Below, piece by piece: positions 54,400 to 64,000 of a DNA stretch of 64,000 nt. The DNA is from Balaenoptera acutorostrata (lineage: Eukaryota > Chordata > Mammalia > Artiodactyla > Balaenopteridae). The stretch lies in assembly GCF_949987535.1 (NCBI RefSeq), contig NC_080082.1, forward strand, positions 30,595,011 to 30,659,010, given 5' to 3'. The number at the start of each line of letters is the position of its first letter. Position 1 is the stretch's first letter. Position numbers and translations under genes: made by a program. The notes under the pieces are model-generated. The model was not told the origin of the DNA and did not search any database. It was given only the letters and a program-made list of their open reading frames with translations.

Positions 54400-54595
54400 A
54401 ATCACAATAGCTGATATGTCCTGGGCATTTATAAAGGAATGAGGATTTTACAAGCTGGATCTCCCTAGGAGGTTGGTGCTTCCGAGAAAACCTAGGGCCA
54501 GAAGTTTTAAGAAACTTGTCCAAGGTCACACAGAAAGAAAAGTGAAGGACCTTGGCCTAGGACCCAGCAGGACTGGGTTCCAGAACCTGTGGGCT
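54400..54595 (-). mobile_element. MIR, decayed
   Basis: 'atatgtcctgggcatttata', 'aaacttgtccaaggtcacac' and 'aggacccagcaggactgggt'. Confidence 0.65.
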
Positions 54596-55790
54596 TTTCT
54601 TTCTTCCATACGAAAGGGCTGAAGGAATAATGTGCAAACATCCATACACCCACCACCTAGATTCTACAGTTACTGTTTTGCAATCCTTGCTTTATCACAT
54701 ATCCATCCTCTATCCAACCATCAATCCATTTAATTTACTTTCGTGTGTGTTCATTTCTTAGTAAATTGCAGACATCAGTACACTTTGTCCCCAAGCATAT
54801 CAGCCTGCGCATCAGTCACTAGGGTTTAGTATTTGTTCACAGCGTTTTTAAGATACAATTTACATCCAGGAAATATGTAAACCTTAAGAATGCCAGTACG
54901 TGAGTTTTGCAAATGCGTATACCTTTGTAACGCACGCCCCCTATCAAAATAGACCACATTACCATCTCCCACTAAAGTTCCCTCCCAGGTCTTCCCGTCT
55001 ATACCACAGAAGCAGCTAACTCTTCCAATTTTGTTTTCCATCATGAATGAATTTAGCCTGTTGTAGAACTTTTTTTTAAAAAAATGGACTCATGACGTAT
55101 GTGTATACGTAGGTGTAAGGCTTTTCACCATACGTCATGTTTCTGAGATGCATTCGTGGCATTGCACGTATTCCAGCAATCCCTTTTATTGCTGAATTCC
55201 ATCATATGACTGCACCTCAGTTTGTTTATCCCTTCTCTTGTTTATGACCATCTAGACTGTTCCCAGATTTTGGACGATTATGAATTAAATGGCTGTGCCA
55301 GTTTGTAACAGACAAATGATCGTTAAAGACTTAGCTTTTGGTGGACATATGCTTGTATTTCTCTTGTGTAACTACCCAGGACTGGATTGCTGGGCCACGG
55401 GATAGCTGAGTGTTCCGTTATATAAAAAAACCACCTCACTTTCCCCAGAGTGATTGTAACATTTTACATTCCTATCAACAATGTATGTGAGTTATAGTTT
55501 TTCCACATCCTTGCCAACTTTTAGTGTTGCCTTTTTTCAAGTTTTAACCGTTCTGGTGGGTGTGTAGTGGTAGCTCAAGGTGGCTTTCCATTTGCATTTT
55601 CCTGGTGACTAATGATGTTGAGCCCTTTTTCATGTGTTCATGGGCATTCACAAATTCCCTTTCCTTTGTAAGCTATCTGTTCAAATCTTTGTCTTTTAAA
55701 AGATATTTCGTTGTTTGTCTACTTGATTTTGAGTCAGAGGAGTACTTTACATATTCTCAGTACTAATCCTTACACAGATAGATAATTCAA
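54596..55790 (-). mobile_element. Ancient LINE (L1M/HAL1-like), about 1.2 kb
   Basis: Recognisable old-LINE text in order: 'agtaaattgcagacatcagt', 'gtgagttttgcaaatgcgta', 'gattatgaattaaatggctg', 'ggactggattgctgggccac', 'ttacattcctatcaacaatg', 'tttccacatccttgccaact', 'tttccatttgcattttcctg', 'gagccctttttcatgtgttc'. No intact frame. Confidence 0.8.
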
Positions 55791-56110
55791 AGTCTGTGGT
55801 TTTAACCTTCAGGAGGTCAGAGGAGATGAAGAGACTTGGGGTATTCAAACTCTTCATTCTGCAGTAGGAGACACTCAGGTTGACATGAGTCAGATCCCCT
55901 CTCCCTTCCCCACCCCAAGCTGAAAAATGCTCTGCACCCTTGGAAATAGACGGGGTAAGAGAATAAAGAGTTGGGAAAAGGAGAAGGAGAGGAAGAGGAG
56001 ATTGGCACAAGAAAGAAGTTGAAAGGAGTTAAGCTCGGGAGGCTGTGTCCCGCAATCAGCTTTCCTTCTCCTGGAGGCCAGCTTCCCTTCACATGGAGGT
56101 TTTACAGACT
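55791..56110. other. Unique sequence, nothing recognised
   Basis: AG-rich patch at 55970-56010. The 165-residue minus frame at 55890-56387 crosses this and the LTR and has no domain. Confidence 0.5.
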
Positions 56111-56490
56111 CTTTTGTGTTGAGTTCTGTAGACTTGGGATCTGTGATAGTCATTTCTGCTGTCCAACAAATATTTCCACCTCTCCTCCTTCCTGATTCAA
56201 GAAAGGACTGTATTTCCTTGCCTCCTTTGAAGTTAGGTGGGCCATGTGGCTTTTTCTGGCCAGTGAAATGTGAGCAGAAGTTGACTTCTGGCAGAAAAAT
56301 GTAAGAACCAGTACAATCCTTGCTTCCCATGTTCTCTTCCCACAACTGCGGTGGGTCTGTGAGTGATAACCACGAGCAGAGCCCCATGCTGACATGAGTT
56401 CGATATGTAGCATTAGTATGAAATCAACTTTTTGCTGAGATTTTGTGGTTGTTTGTTACTGCAGCATAACCTAGCCTATCCTGATTGACA
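56111..56490 (+). mobile_element. MaLR-like LTR, diverged
   Basis: 'tggccagtgaaatgtgagca' then 'gaagttgacttctggcagaa', and a 3' end 'ctgagattttgtggttgttt' with 'gttactgcagcataacctag'. Start position approximate. Confidence 0.6.
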
Positions 56491-57864
56491 GAGGATTGCT
56501 ACTTTCTCTTTCCATAGGCTGCTCAAGAGGTACGATAGAATTTATATAATGCAGCTTTCTTTCTCCCCTCCTTTAGCTGTATGCTTTCATGGTTCTGTGA
56601 AATCGATAGCCTGATTATCTTACAGCAAATGAATAACTGTAACAGTCGGAACTTGATATTGCCATTCAGTTTCTTCTCTTCTCTTGGCCTTTTTTTAAAC
56701 AGCAGGAAAGTGCTTTTGATTTTTAATGTATGATAACCAGCAAAGTGAATTAGGGCACATTTTAATTCAGGCAAAAACAAACAAAATTTAGTTCTGTTTT
56801 GAAATAGGGATGAAAGAGTATAGAAATCACGTGAACTTACAGCTTTTCATGGGCTCCCAAAAGGGTTTGCACTGGCAAGCTAAGCAAAAGCTTCCCTGTA
56901 AAAATAGGAGCCAGGAGGGGAAACCCAGTACCCTGGCTGTTGAAGAGTCTTCTCTAAGAGATGCACAGGACCCAGCGTTCAGATCAGTCACAGAAGAAGA
57001 TGGAATCAGTCAGCCAGAGCTGAATGCAGCTTCTTTTTTCCAACCAAGCCCTACAGTCATGACTCATATTTGTCAACCAATTCCCACTCATTAATGATCA
57101 GCAAATTCGTAACTTCCCATGTTGACGTATCCAGTTTCAAACTTATTAATTGTTTCAGACTCTTTAGCATATCAAAGTAGTGTTTACAAAGGGACTAGCA
57201 CTTAGCTTTGGGAATTAAAGAGTAAATGAAAGTCCAGTTGATTTTACAGTATTCAACAAATATTTATTGATCTCTTTTACAGGGCCCAGTAATCACCATG
57301 CATAGATGAATCTACCCAAAATAAAGTAAGTGGGGTTCGGTTAAATCCCAGGGATGAGAAGTGTCAACAGAGAACCAATTGGCCACTCTCTTTCACCAGT
57401 GAGTGCTCACAGATCAGCCTCTCCTTCGCTCTGGAGCAGTGATGGCAGCAAGCATCAGAACTTGTAGGATCCTAGTACGAGCGGTGATGTTTTCCATTGC
57501 GATGGCAGTTTGCACTCTTCCCCAGACTGGCTTCTTTCAGGAGACTGGCCTCTGGACCTGGGCTCATTTTTGTGGCTATATCAATATCCTTCGTGATGGC
57601 CCAGCTTGCATACGATGGATAATGATCTGCTCTTGTGATTATCATTCATTTTGCAATTTTATTTCAATCAAAAGAGTAAGGCTCAAGGGTGTGGCCCTAC
57701 CCAAGTCCCCAAGGCTCAGATCTTAATTCCCTGGGCTGGGAGCCCCTGATGAACACACATGGAACCGATTTAGTGGCCAGATGGCCTAACGGCAGAGGGA
57801 ATTACACTAAAGAAGCTGGCTTCTCTGCCAGCCTGTGTTTCTAGACCAGGTATATGGCTGACAG
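56491..57864. other. Mostly unique, weak L2 end at 57245-57300
   Basis: 'tattcaacaaatatttattg' near 57250 looks like a minus-strand L2 terminus. The 107-residue frame at 57403-57726 has no domain. 57100-57180 is AT-rich and may be conserved. No gene called. Confidence 0.45.
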
Positions 57865-58050
57865 TGTGGAGTCATTACTGGGTGCCAGACACGGTTGTAC
57901 GCTCTCCTTCTATTATCTGATTCAGTCATAGCAACCACCCTAGAGGTGTTATTTTTATCACCATTTTATAAATGAGGAAACTGAGGTACAAAGACTCAGG
58001 GCCACGGAACCTCTAAATGGCAGACACAGAATCTACTCTCAGTAAACTTA
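57865..58050 (-). mobile_element. MIR
   Basis: 'tactgggtgccagacacggt', 'accattttataaatgaggaa' and 'actgaggtacaaagactcag'. Confidence 0.85.
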
Positions 58051-58260
58051 ACTCTACAATCATCAAGAACCTTTAAGAACATTGTACCATAGCCAGGGTA
58101 GGAAAAGGAGCATTAAGGAAGTTGCAGGCCTCTTGGCAACCTGCTAGGGTATAAAGTAAGCCAGGCAGGCTGTATTGAACAAATCTAGCCTCTATGTTCT
58201 GGGAGAGGAGTAAAGGGACGTTTACAAAAACCTAGGTGCTTCAAAAATTATTATGTATTA

Positions 58261-58551
58261 GGGACTTCTCTGGTGGTCCAGTGGTTAAGAATCCGCCTTC
58301 CAAGGCAGGGGACGCAGTTCGATCCCTGGTCGGGGAACTAAGATCCCACATGCCGCGGGGCAACTAAGCCCGCATGCCGCAGCTACTGAGCCCGCACACT
58401 CTGGAGCCCATGGGCCACAACTAGAGAGAAGCCCGAGCACCGCAACACAGAGCCTGAGCGCTGCACTGAAGAGCCTGCACACTGCAACGAAAGATCCCGC
58501 ATCCGGCAACTAAGACCTGATGCAGCCAAATAAATAAATATTTTTGAAAAA
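58261..58551 (+). mobile_element. Older CHR-type SINE, full length
   Basis: Starts 'gggacttctctggtggtcca', with 'ctaagatcccacatgccgcg' and tail 'aaataaataaatatttttg'. It differs from the young copies throughout the body. Target-site duplication 'attatgtatta' at 58250-58260 and 58552-58562. Confidence 0.93.
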
Positions 58552-58577
58552 ATTATGTATTAAATAATCTCCAAGAG

Positions 58578-58701
58578 GACTTCACTGGCAGTCCAGTGGA
58601 TAAGACTCCACGCTTCCAAGGCAGGGGGAACGGGTTTCATCCCTGGACAGAGAACTAGGATCCCACATGCCACACAGTGCGGCCAGAAAAATCAACAACA
58701 A
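58578..58701 (+). mobile_element. Short tRNA-derived SINE (older CHR/Bov-tA-like)
   Basis: 'gacttcactggcagtccagt', then 'gggaacgggtttcatccctg', ends 'cacacagtgcggccagaaaa' and 'atcaacaaca'. About 124 bp, only the tRNA-like half. Target-site duplication 'ctccaagag' at 58569-58577 and 58702-58710. Confidence 0.88.
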
Positions 58702-58710
58702 CTCCAAGAG

Positions 58711-59030
58711 CCAGTATAAAATGACAAGGGAAAACCATAAAATAGTATGCGTGGTACTCTCACACTAACGTAAAAGCAGGAGAGCTATATTTATTTATCT
58801 GTACATATATCTGAAGAAGAATGCAGAAAGTTACTGGAAGCGTGCATACAAAAGATGGCTTAAGAACATAGAACCATTACTGGTTGCCAAACACTGCACT
58901 CACCTCTAAGGAGGAAAGCAGGATGGAGAGGGTAGTGAAGAGGGAATTTTCCCTCTCAGTTCTGTGGAATTAAGGTTTGCTTAGAATTTTTCACAGTGAG
59001 GATGTATTTATATATTATTTATATAATTTT
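58711..59030 (+). mobile_element. L1M-like 3'UTR fragment
   Basis: 'tatttatctgtacatatatc' and 'agaaagttactggaagcgtg', then 'ttcacagtgaggatgtattt' resemble an old L1 3'UTR. Moderately weak. Confidence 0.45.
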
Positions 59031-59034
59031 TAGA

Positions 59035-59655
59035 AACACATCTCTCTTAAAAAGATACGAACAAGTGTCAGCAAGGATATGGAGTGAGTGGGATTTGGAC
59101 TGTAAAACGATGCAGCTGCTTTGCAAAACAATTTGGCGGTTCCTCAAAATGCCAAACCTAGAGTTACCATACGACCTAGCAATTCCATCCAAAAACTCTT
59201 AGGTGAATGTTCATCGCAGCATTATTCATAGTAGCCAAAACGTGAAAACAACCCAAATGTCTACCAACTGATTAAATAGCCACACAATGGAATATTATGC
59301 AGCCATAAAAAAGGAATGATATACTGACACACGCACAACATGAATGGACCTTGAAAGCATGTTAAGTAAAAGCAGCCAACCACAGAACATCATGTATTGT
59401 GTAATTCCATTTCTCTACAATGTCCAGAATAGGCAAATCTATAGAGACAGTGAGTAGATCAATGGTTGCCCAGAGCTGTAGGTGGTGGTTGGGGGATGGA
59501 GAGTGACTACTAATGAGTATGAAATTTCTTTTGGGGGTGATGAAAATGTTCTAAAATTGGATTGCCATGATGATTGCACAACGCTGTGAATATGCTTTAA
59601 ATGGATGAATTTTATGGTATGTGCAATATATCTGAATAAAGCTGTTCTTTTAAAA
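59035..59655 (+). mobile_element. L1 LINE 3' end
   Basis: 'tcagcaaggatatggagtga', 'accatacgacctagcaattc', 'gcagcattattcatagtagc', 'aatattatgcagccataaaa', 'tagatcaatggttgcccaga', 'tgattgcacaacgctgtgaa'. 3'UTR intact to 'gaataaagctgttcttt'. Confidence 0.9.
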
Positions 59656-59689
59656 ATCTGTGCAATGTACTTAAGTGTTACAGACTACA

Positions 59690-60170
59690 ACACTTTTGAA
59701 CACCATTTTCAGATGATAAATGAAATATGTTTAAAAACATTTAGATGACACATAAAGGCATAATTAAGAAAATTAAAATCACCAGAGACTTAAAAATCTG
59801 TAATAAAATGACACCTGCTCATAGTAGAAATTTGGAAAATATAGAAGGGCATAAAAGGACAATTAAGGATTTTTTTTCCATCTGAAATTCCCAGTCCCTC
59901 TCTCCAGTGATAACCAGTTTCATCAACTTCATATATAGGTGCCTAAAACTCTTCTGTGCATGTATAAGCATGCAAAGCATATATACACATACATCTATCC
60001 TTTTAAAAATACTTCTACAACACACACTGTTATGACTCTTGACTTTTGAAAGTGAACAATTTATCTTATAGATCCCCTCCCCCCATCGACACCACTGGGT
60101 CTAGTTCATCATTGTAACAGCTGCTTAATACTGCACAAGGTAATGGCTACCTTTTCTTGCTGGTATCTCC
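59690..60170. mobile_element. Old LINE-like sequence, unassigned
   Basis: 'gtagaaatttggaaaatata' with 'ccagtgataaccagtttcat' resembles old LINE text seen in mammals. The family is not determined. Confidence 0.4.
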
Positions 60171-60366
60171 CATGTTTTCCTTTTGCCGACATTGCTGGCT
60201 CCAACACTGAGTACGGGATGCTCTCCCAGGAGGGGGTCTCCAGGTCAGATATAAACAGGGTATGAAAGGCCTGTTAATCCATACCCTACCCAAACTTTTG
60301 TTTTGTCTTGGTTTAAATACTTAATTCATACCCACGCTACAAAATTTTAAAGCACAACAGGGTACA

Positions 60367-61062
60367 ATTCCACTTCTGGGTATTTACCGAAAGGAAACCA
60401 CAACACTAACTCGAAAAGATATCTGTGCCCCAACCCCTCCCTATGTTCATGCAGCATTATTTACAGGAGCCAAGAGGTGGAAACAACCTAAGTGTCCATG
60501 GATAGATGAATGGATAAAGGAATATTACTCCACTGATATGAATGGACAATGGAATATTAGTCAGCCACAAAAAAGAAGGAAATCCTGCTATTTGTGGCAA
60601 CATGGATGGACCTTGAGTGCATTAAGCTAAGTGGAATAAGTCAGACAGAGAAAGACAAATACTGCATGATCTCACTTATATGTGGAATCTAAAAAAACCC
60701 AAAACACAAAACTCATGGATAGAGAACAGATTAGTGGTTGCCAGAGGGGCTTTGGGGAGTGGGCGAAATGGGTGAAGGGGGTCAAAAGGTAGAAATTTCT
60801 AGTTATAAGATAAATAAGTCCCAAGGATGTAATGTACAGCATGGTGACAATAGTTAATAACGCTGTATTAGATAGTTGAAAGCTGCTAAGGGAATGAATC
60901 TTAGAAGTTCTCATCACAAGAAAAATAACTTTGTAGCTATTCTGTGATGGATGTTGACTTCTTCTTGTGATCATTTTATAATAGGCACATATATTGAATC
61001 ATTGTGTTATACATCTGAAACTAATAGAATGTTATATTTTGATTATATCTCAATTTTTCAGA
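60367..61062 (+). mobile_element. 5'-truncated L1 LINE with long target-site duplication
   Basis: Begins 'attccacttctgggtattta', has 'atggatggaccttgagtgca', 'agtcagacagagaaagacaa' and 'atgtacagcatggtgacaat', and ends 'tgattatatctcaatttttc'. The flanks 'aaagcacaacagggtaca' (60349-60366) and 'aaagcataacagggtgtaca' (61063-61082) are a diverged duplication. No long A-tail survives. Confidence 0.92.
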
Positions 61063-61082
61063 AAAGCATAACAGGGTGTACA

Positions 61083-61440
61083 GTGAAAAGCACATCTCTT
61101 CGACCCCTAGTGAAATAGTACTGATCCCGGGGGCCAACCATCACTGCCAAGTTTTGGTCCCTTCATGAACCTTCCTGAAACAGTATTTTAAATCATGGAG
61201 AATGCCTTTTAAGGTGGACTTTTCAGGATGCCAGTACAAATGGGTACCTCAGTTCTTAGAGGTCAAGATAGAACATTTCCTCTTGGTGAATATTAAGTAG
61301 CTTTTAAAAGTGAAATAGATAGCTCCCTTGTCCCCAGATTAGGCGGTGAGGCATACAGCATTTTGGAACTTTATAAAGAACTCTATAATTGGGGTGATGA
61401 TTCTGGATAGAAAGATTTAACTATGCACACACATGCGTGC
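61083..61440. other. Unique sequence, nothing recognised
   Basis: No repeat or gene named. Confidence 0.5.
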
Positions 61441-61443
61441 ATG

Positions 61444-61475
<32 letters not shown>
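61444..61475. repeat. (CA)n microsatellite
   Basis: About 13 CA units after a short 'cacacat' prefix. Confidence 0.95.
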
Positions 61476-61477
61476 GC

Positions 61478-61640
61478 ATGGTCAAGTAGAAAGTTTCTGG
61501 AAATTTGAGTCAGACTGGCTAGATTTGAATCTCAACTCTACTGTTTACAAACCATGAGCCTGAGTTATGAAATCTCTTGGAATCTCAGCTTCCTAGGCTG
61601 TGAACTGGGGATAATATTGCCTACTTAGCCGTTTTATGGG
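61478..61640 (+). mobile_element. MIR
   Basis: 'tcagactggctagatttgaa', 'tctcaactctactgtttaca' and 'gaatctcagcttcctaggct' then 'ggggataatattgcctactt'. Confidence 0.85.
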
Positions 61641-61860
61641 CAGCAGGGCCAGAACTAGGATGAGGCGACAGAGACATTCACGTTGGGAGCAAAGTTTAAG
61701 GCGGGGCCCCAAAACCTCAGTCCAATCAAGATAAATACTATTTTAGTGCAATATTTCAAAAAGTCAGATTAGTAAACTATGGCCTTGGGGCTGGCTGCTA
61801 TCTTTGTAAAGATGGTTTCATCGGAATGAGAGGTGATTTATGTAGCGCCTCAAGTTCAAT
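61641..61860. mobile_element. Possible hAT-type DNA transposon fragment
   Basis: 'agtaaactatggccttgggg' and 'ctggctgctatctttgtaaa' then 'gatggtttcatcggaa' resembles a known mammalian DNA transposon end. The 5' part ('aggatgaggcgacagagaca') is unassigned. Weak. Confidence 0.4.
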
Positions 61861-62400
61861 GTCTGCCACTTAGAAATAGGTGTCTTTCAGGTGAATCATG
61901 GAGCTTGGGTTAAGGGGTGTTTGTTGAATCCTTGGATCAGAGGATACCTAATTGAAAACGTTGTCCGGTGACTCTCATGCCCTCCCACTCACTTGTGTTT
62001 CTCACAACGGAAATGGGGATCCCTCCTTGAGCCATTTATCAGAGTGGCAGATTAAAATCATGTGACAGGAAGTTTTCTGTTCGTATTGTAATCTAACTGA
62101 ATCACCAGTTCTCTATTGAAAATTCATTATGTGATGCCACTCTCTTGCTGAAGCTCTGAAATGCTTTTTGCCATAATGATTTTAAAAACCCCACTTCTAT
62201 AATGGTCTCCTGATGGTGTCCATCAGCATCTCTTCCGTGTACAATAATATTATTCTGCAATCTGTCTTGGGAGAACGCTTAAAAGCTTTCTCTCATTTTC
62301 TCCATTTAACTCATGTATTCTCTGAGTTTTTACATTAAATGGTCATTCTTAATATCCCATGACACGTCACCTCTTTTCTAGAGAGGACACGGATACAGTA
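61861..62400. other. Unique sequence, conserved-looking, flanks a candidate exon
   Basis: Repeat-free AT-rich DNA. On the minus strand it would be the intron downstream of the candidate exon at 62406-62486. Confidence 0.4.
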
Positions 62401-62405
62401 CTTAC

Positions 62406-62486
62406 CCAATTCCAGAATCTATACTAATCAAATCACGCTTTCCCACTTCAGCTGAGAGCAGTTCGTTCAGTGGGACAGCATTTAAT
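62406..62486 (-). CDS. Candidate 81-nt internal exon (cassette), gene unknown
   Basis: On the minus strand a long pyrimidine tract ending 'ttccttctccag' precedes this segment, and the donor GTAAGTAC follows directly (GT at 62405-62404), close to the consensus. The 81 nt are stop-free. In the frame entering with two codon bases carried over (phase 2) and leaving in phase 2, they encode 26 full codons: LNAVPLNELLSAEVGKRDLI followed by SIDSGI. An alternative acceptor 'cataag' would start the exon at 62498 and give 93 nt, also divisible by three. No domain is recognised. The ORF stays open upstream, so openness alone proves nothing. It could equally be a lncRNA exon or chance. I saw no partner exon in this window. 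Confidence 0.25.
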
Positions 62487-63354
62487 CTGGAGAAGGAACT
62501 TATGAAAGAGAACAAAAACAATGTAAGCTGCAGTCGGTTAAATGCGAAATGTGATTGATGCAATTTGTTGTATAAAAAGGAATTAGCAGACATTGAAGTC
62601 AAGTTGTGGAATGAAGGTCAAAAATGCCCAGATTTATTGTTTGCAGACAACCAACAACAAGGCTTTCTTAATAGCCTAACCTGAGCATATTGTGGATAAA
62701 CATTTGAGTTTTGATACGGAAGGAGAAGAAAGGCTACCGCTAAGGCTTTAAATCGACACTATGAGCTAGTAATTTAAAAACACTGAAATCCATCCTTGAA
62801 ACCCTGATACTTTACTCCGGACTCCCTCCACTCTGCTTAATCTGTGCTTCCCAGCCCTGCCTTGAGCAAGAAGCCAGAAAGCCGACTTACATACAGCACC
62901 TATTTTAAGGAAGAAAGAACATCTGATCATCGACTCACCTTCCCTGTAGGCTTCAAACACTAAACGGAAAACTTGAAGCCCAAATTCCTTTAAGGTATGA
63001 AAGGAAGGAACTGACTTTTGCCTTGAGGCCCCCTGGCTCGGAGTGCTTTGATTTTAAGAGTCAGGGACCTCCAAACCTGCGGGCTGATTTCTTTCTCGTG
63101 CAGATAGAAAGTTCCATCTCACTAATGGATTGGGGGCAGGACATGGGATGTGTTGGGAGGCCAGTAGTGGAGAAGATGTTCATTTCAATCTGAGAGTGGC
63201 TGGGGGTTGAGAGGAGGTCAGTGAGCAAAGACAAGGGACCATGAATCATCCATCCTTTCGACGTGGGCACCAGCCCGGAGGGGAACGGATGAACTTGACT
63301 GACCTACTCAGAATCTGCACGGTGGGGAACCCAAGAACAGAGAGCAAAAGTTTC
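62487..63354. other. Unique sequence, conserved-looking near 62500-62660
   Basis: 62560-62660 is repeat-free with 'gtggaatgaaggtcaaaaat' and 'gcccagatttattgtttgca'. The rest is unassigned, and the frames at 62766-62960 and 63061-63270 lack domains. Confidence 0.4.
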
Positions 63355-63582
63355 CCAAACATTGGAGCCAAAAATATCTAGGTTTGAATTCTGTCTCTGC
63401 CACATAATAGCTGTGTGACTTTGGGCAAGTCACTTGACCTTTCCGAACCTCAGTTTCCTGATCTGTGTAATGGGGATGACAATACCTACCTTGGACGGTT
63501 GCAGTGAGGATAACAGATATAATCTATGTAAAGCACCCCACAGCGTATCTTACACATAGTCTGTGCTCACCAAAGTGGCAGT
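63355..63582 (+). mobile_element. MIR, near full length
   Basis: 'taatagctgtgtgactttgg', 'gcaagtcacttgacctttcc', 'tcagtttcctgatctgtgta' and 'gaggataacagatataatct'. One of the best preserved MIRs in the window. Confidence 0.94.
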
Positions 63583-63649
63583 TCCATACCATTCTATGTG
63601 GCCAGTGTCCCTAGATGTCCTCGCTTGGCCAACTGTACCTTGATGGATG

Positions 63650-63830
63650 GCAACAACTGAAATTTCAAACAGCTAATTGGATTGTAAATTGACTTGTTTA
63701 TTCCATTTAAAAACAACCAACCATTGTGAAATTAAAATTATGGGAGGACTTCATATAATAGAATTTGTCTTGCACTTTAAAAATTAATCTTTAAAAACTC
63801 CATTTTGCCATGTCCGGTTGCCAGGGTGTC
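63650..63830. promoter_or_regulatory. Candidate conserved regulatory block F
   Basis: 'caaacagctaattggattgt', 'ttattccatttaaaaacaac', 'aaccattgtgaaattaaaat' and 'aaaaattaatctttaaaaac' contain ATTA/TAAT cores and a SOX-like ACCATTGTG. Repeat-free. Confidence 0.35.
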
Positions 63831-64000
63831 ATTGGCAAAGACCTTGGTTAGAGAGAGATGCTTTGCCTTCTCCTTTATCCAAAGGTATTTATTTTATTTT
63901 ATGCTTGCATTCTGGCTCACTCTGGCATTCTGGCTCTAGGCTGGCATCATGTTGGATGATAAATCCATTTGTTTGGGCAACTTCAGGAGGGAAATTTGCC
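63831..64000. other. Unique sequence to the window edge
   Basis: A small tandem 'tctggctcactctggcattctggct' style duplication (in parts) lies at 63909-63937. No gene recognised. Confidence 0.45.

Noticed and set aside
55890..56387. 165-residue frame, minus strand
   Set aside because: Crosses an unrelated AG-rich stretch and a MaLR-like LTR. No domain or splice support.

Overview
This window is nuclear DNA from a mammal, almost certainly a cetacean (whale or dolphin). The main evidence is a set of about 300-bp tRNA-derived SINEs with the head 'cttccctggtggcgcagtgg' and an AAATAAATAA tail. They match the CHR-type SINEs of cetaceans and related cetartiodactyls. They lie among older mammal-wide repeats (MIR, L2, L1M, MaLR LTRs, MER5A, MER20, Tigger). 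I see no complete protein-coding gene, rRNA, tRNA gene, CRISPR array or bacterial-type operon. The open reading frames present are short and are mostly translations of SINE, LTR, LINE or microsatellite sequence.

Layout. 1-3.4 kb: MIR, L2 and a MaLR-like LTR, ending in a GATA microsatellite. 3.4-4.2 kb: a young SINE beside a CpG-bearing block that may be an LTR. 4.3-5.5 kb: AT-rich unique DNA dense in homeodomain-type TAATTA/ATTA sites. 6.2-19.7 kb: mostly repeats, including an old minus-strand L1 5' region (11.6-14.0 kb), a short 5'-truncated L1 with target-site duplications (16.8-17.3 kb), and an L1 split by a solo MaLR LTR with a 5-bp duplication (17.4-19.5 kb). 20-27.5 kb: largely unique DNA with several blocks that look conserved. 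27.6-30.2 kb: old LINE, L2 and a Tigger-type element. 30.2-32.5 kb and 36-39 kb: unique DNA with the strongest candidate regulatory blocks, including a SOX-like site, an octamer site, overlapping GATA palindromes and a perfect 13-bp hairpin. 39-47 kb: MIRs, two microsatellites, three minus-strand LTR/SINE insertions, a pyrimidine tract, MER20 and two copies of an old repeat I cannot name. 47-54 kb: unique DNA, then an 0.8-kb degenerate GT-rich minisatellite. 54-61 kb: LINE-dominated, with stacked SINEs. 61-64 kb: unique DNA, with one candidate minus-strand exon at 62406-62486.

Reading of the whole: an intergenic desert or a very large intron, probably near a developmental regulator, because repeat-poor AT-rich blocks with clustered transcription-factor motifs alternate with repeat-rich spacers. 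The target gene cannot be named from this sequence. Conservation is judged by eye only; no alignment was run. Repeat family names come from recognised consensus sequence, and subfamily names are tentative. The best leads are the candidate exon, the palindromic GATA block, the SINE with an apparent 3' transduction and the unnamed paired repeat.
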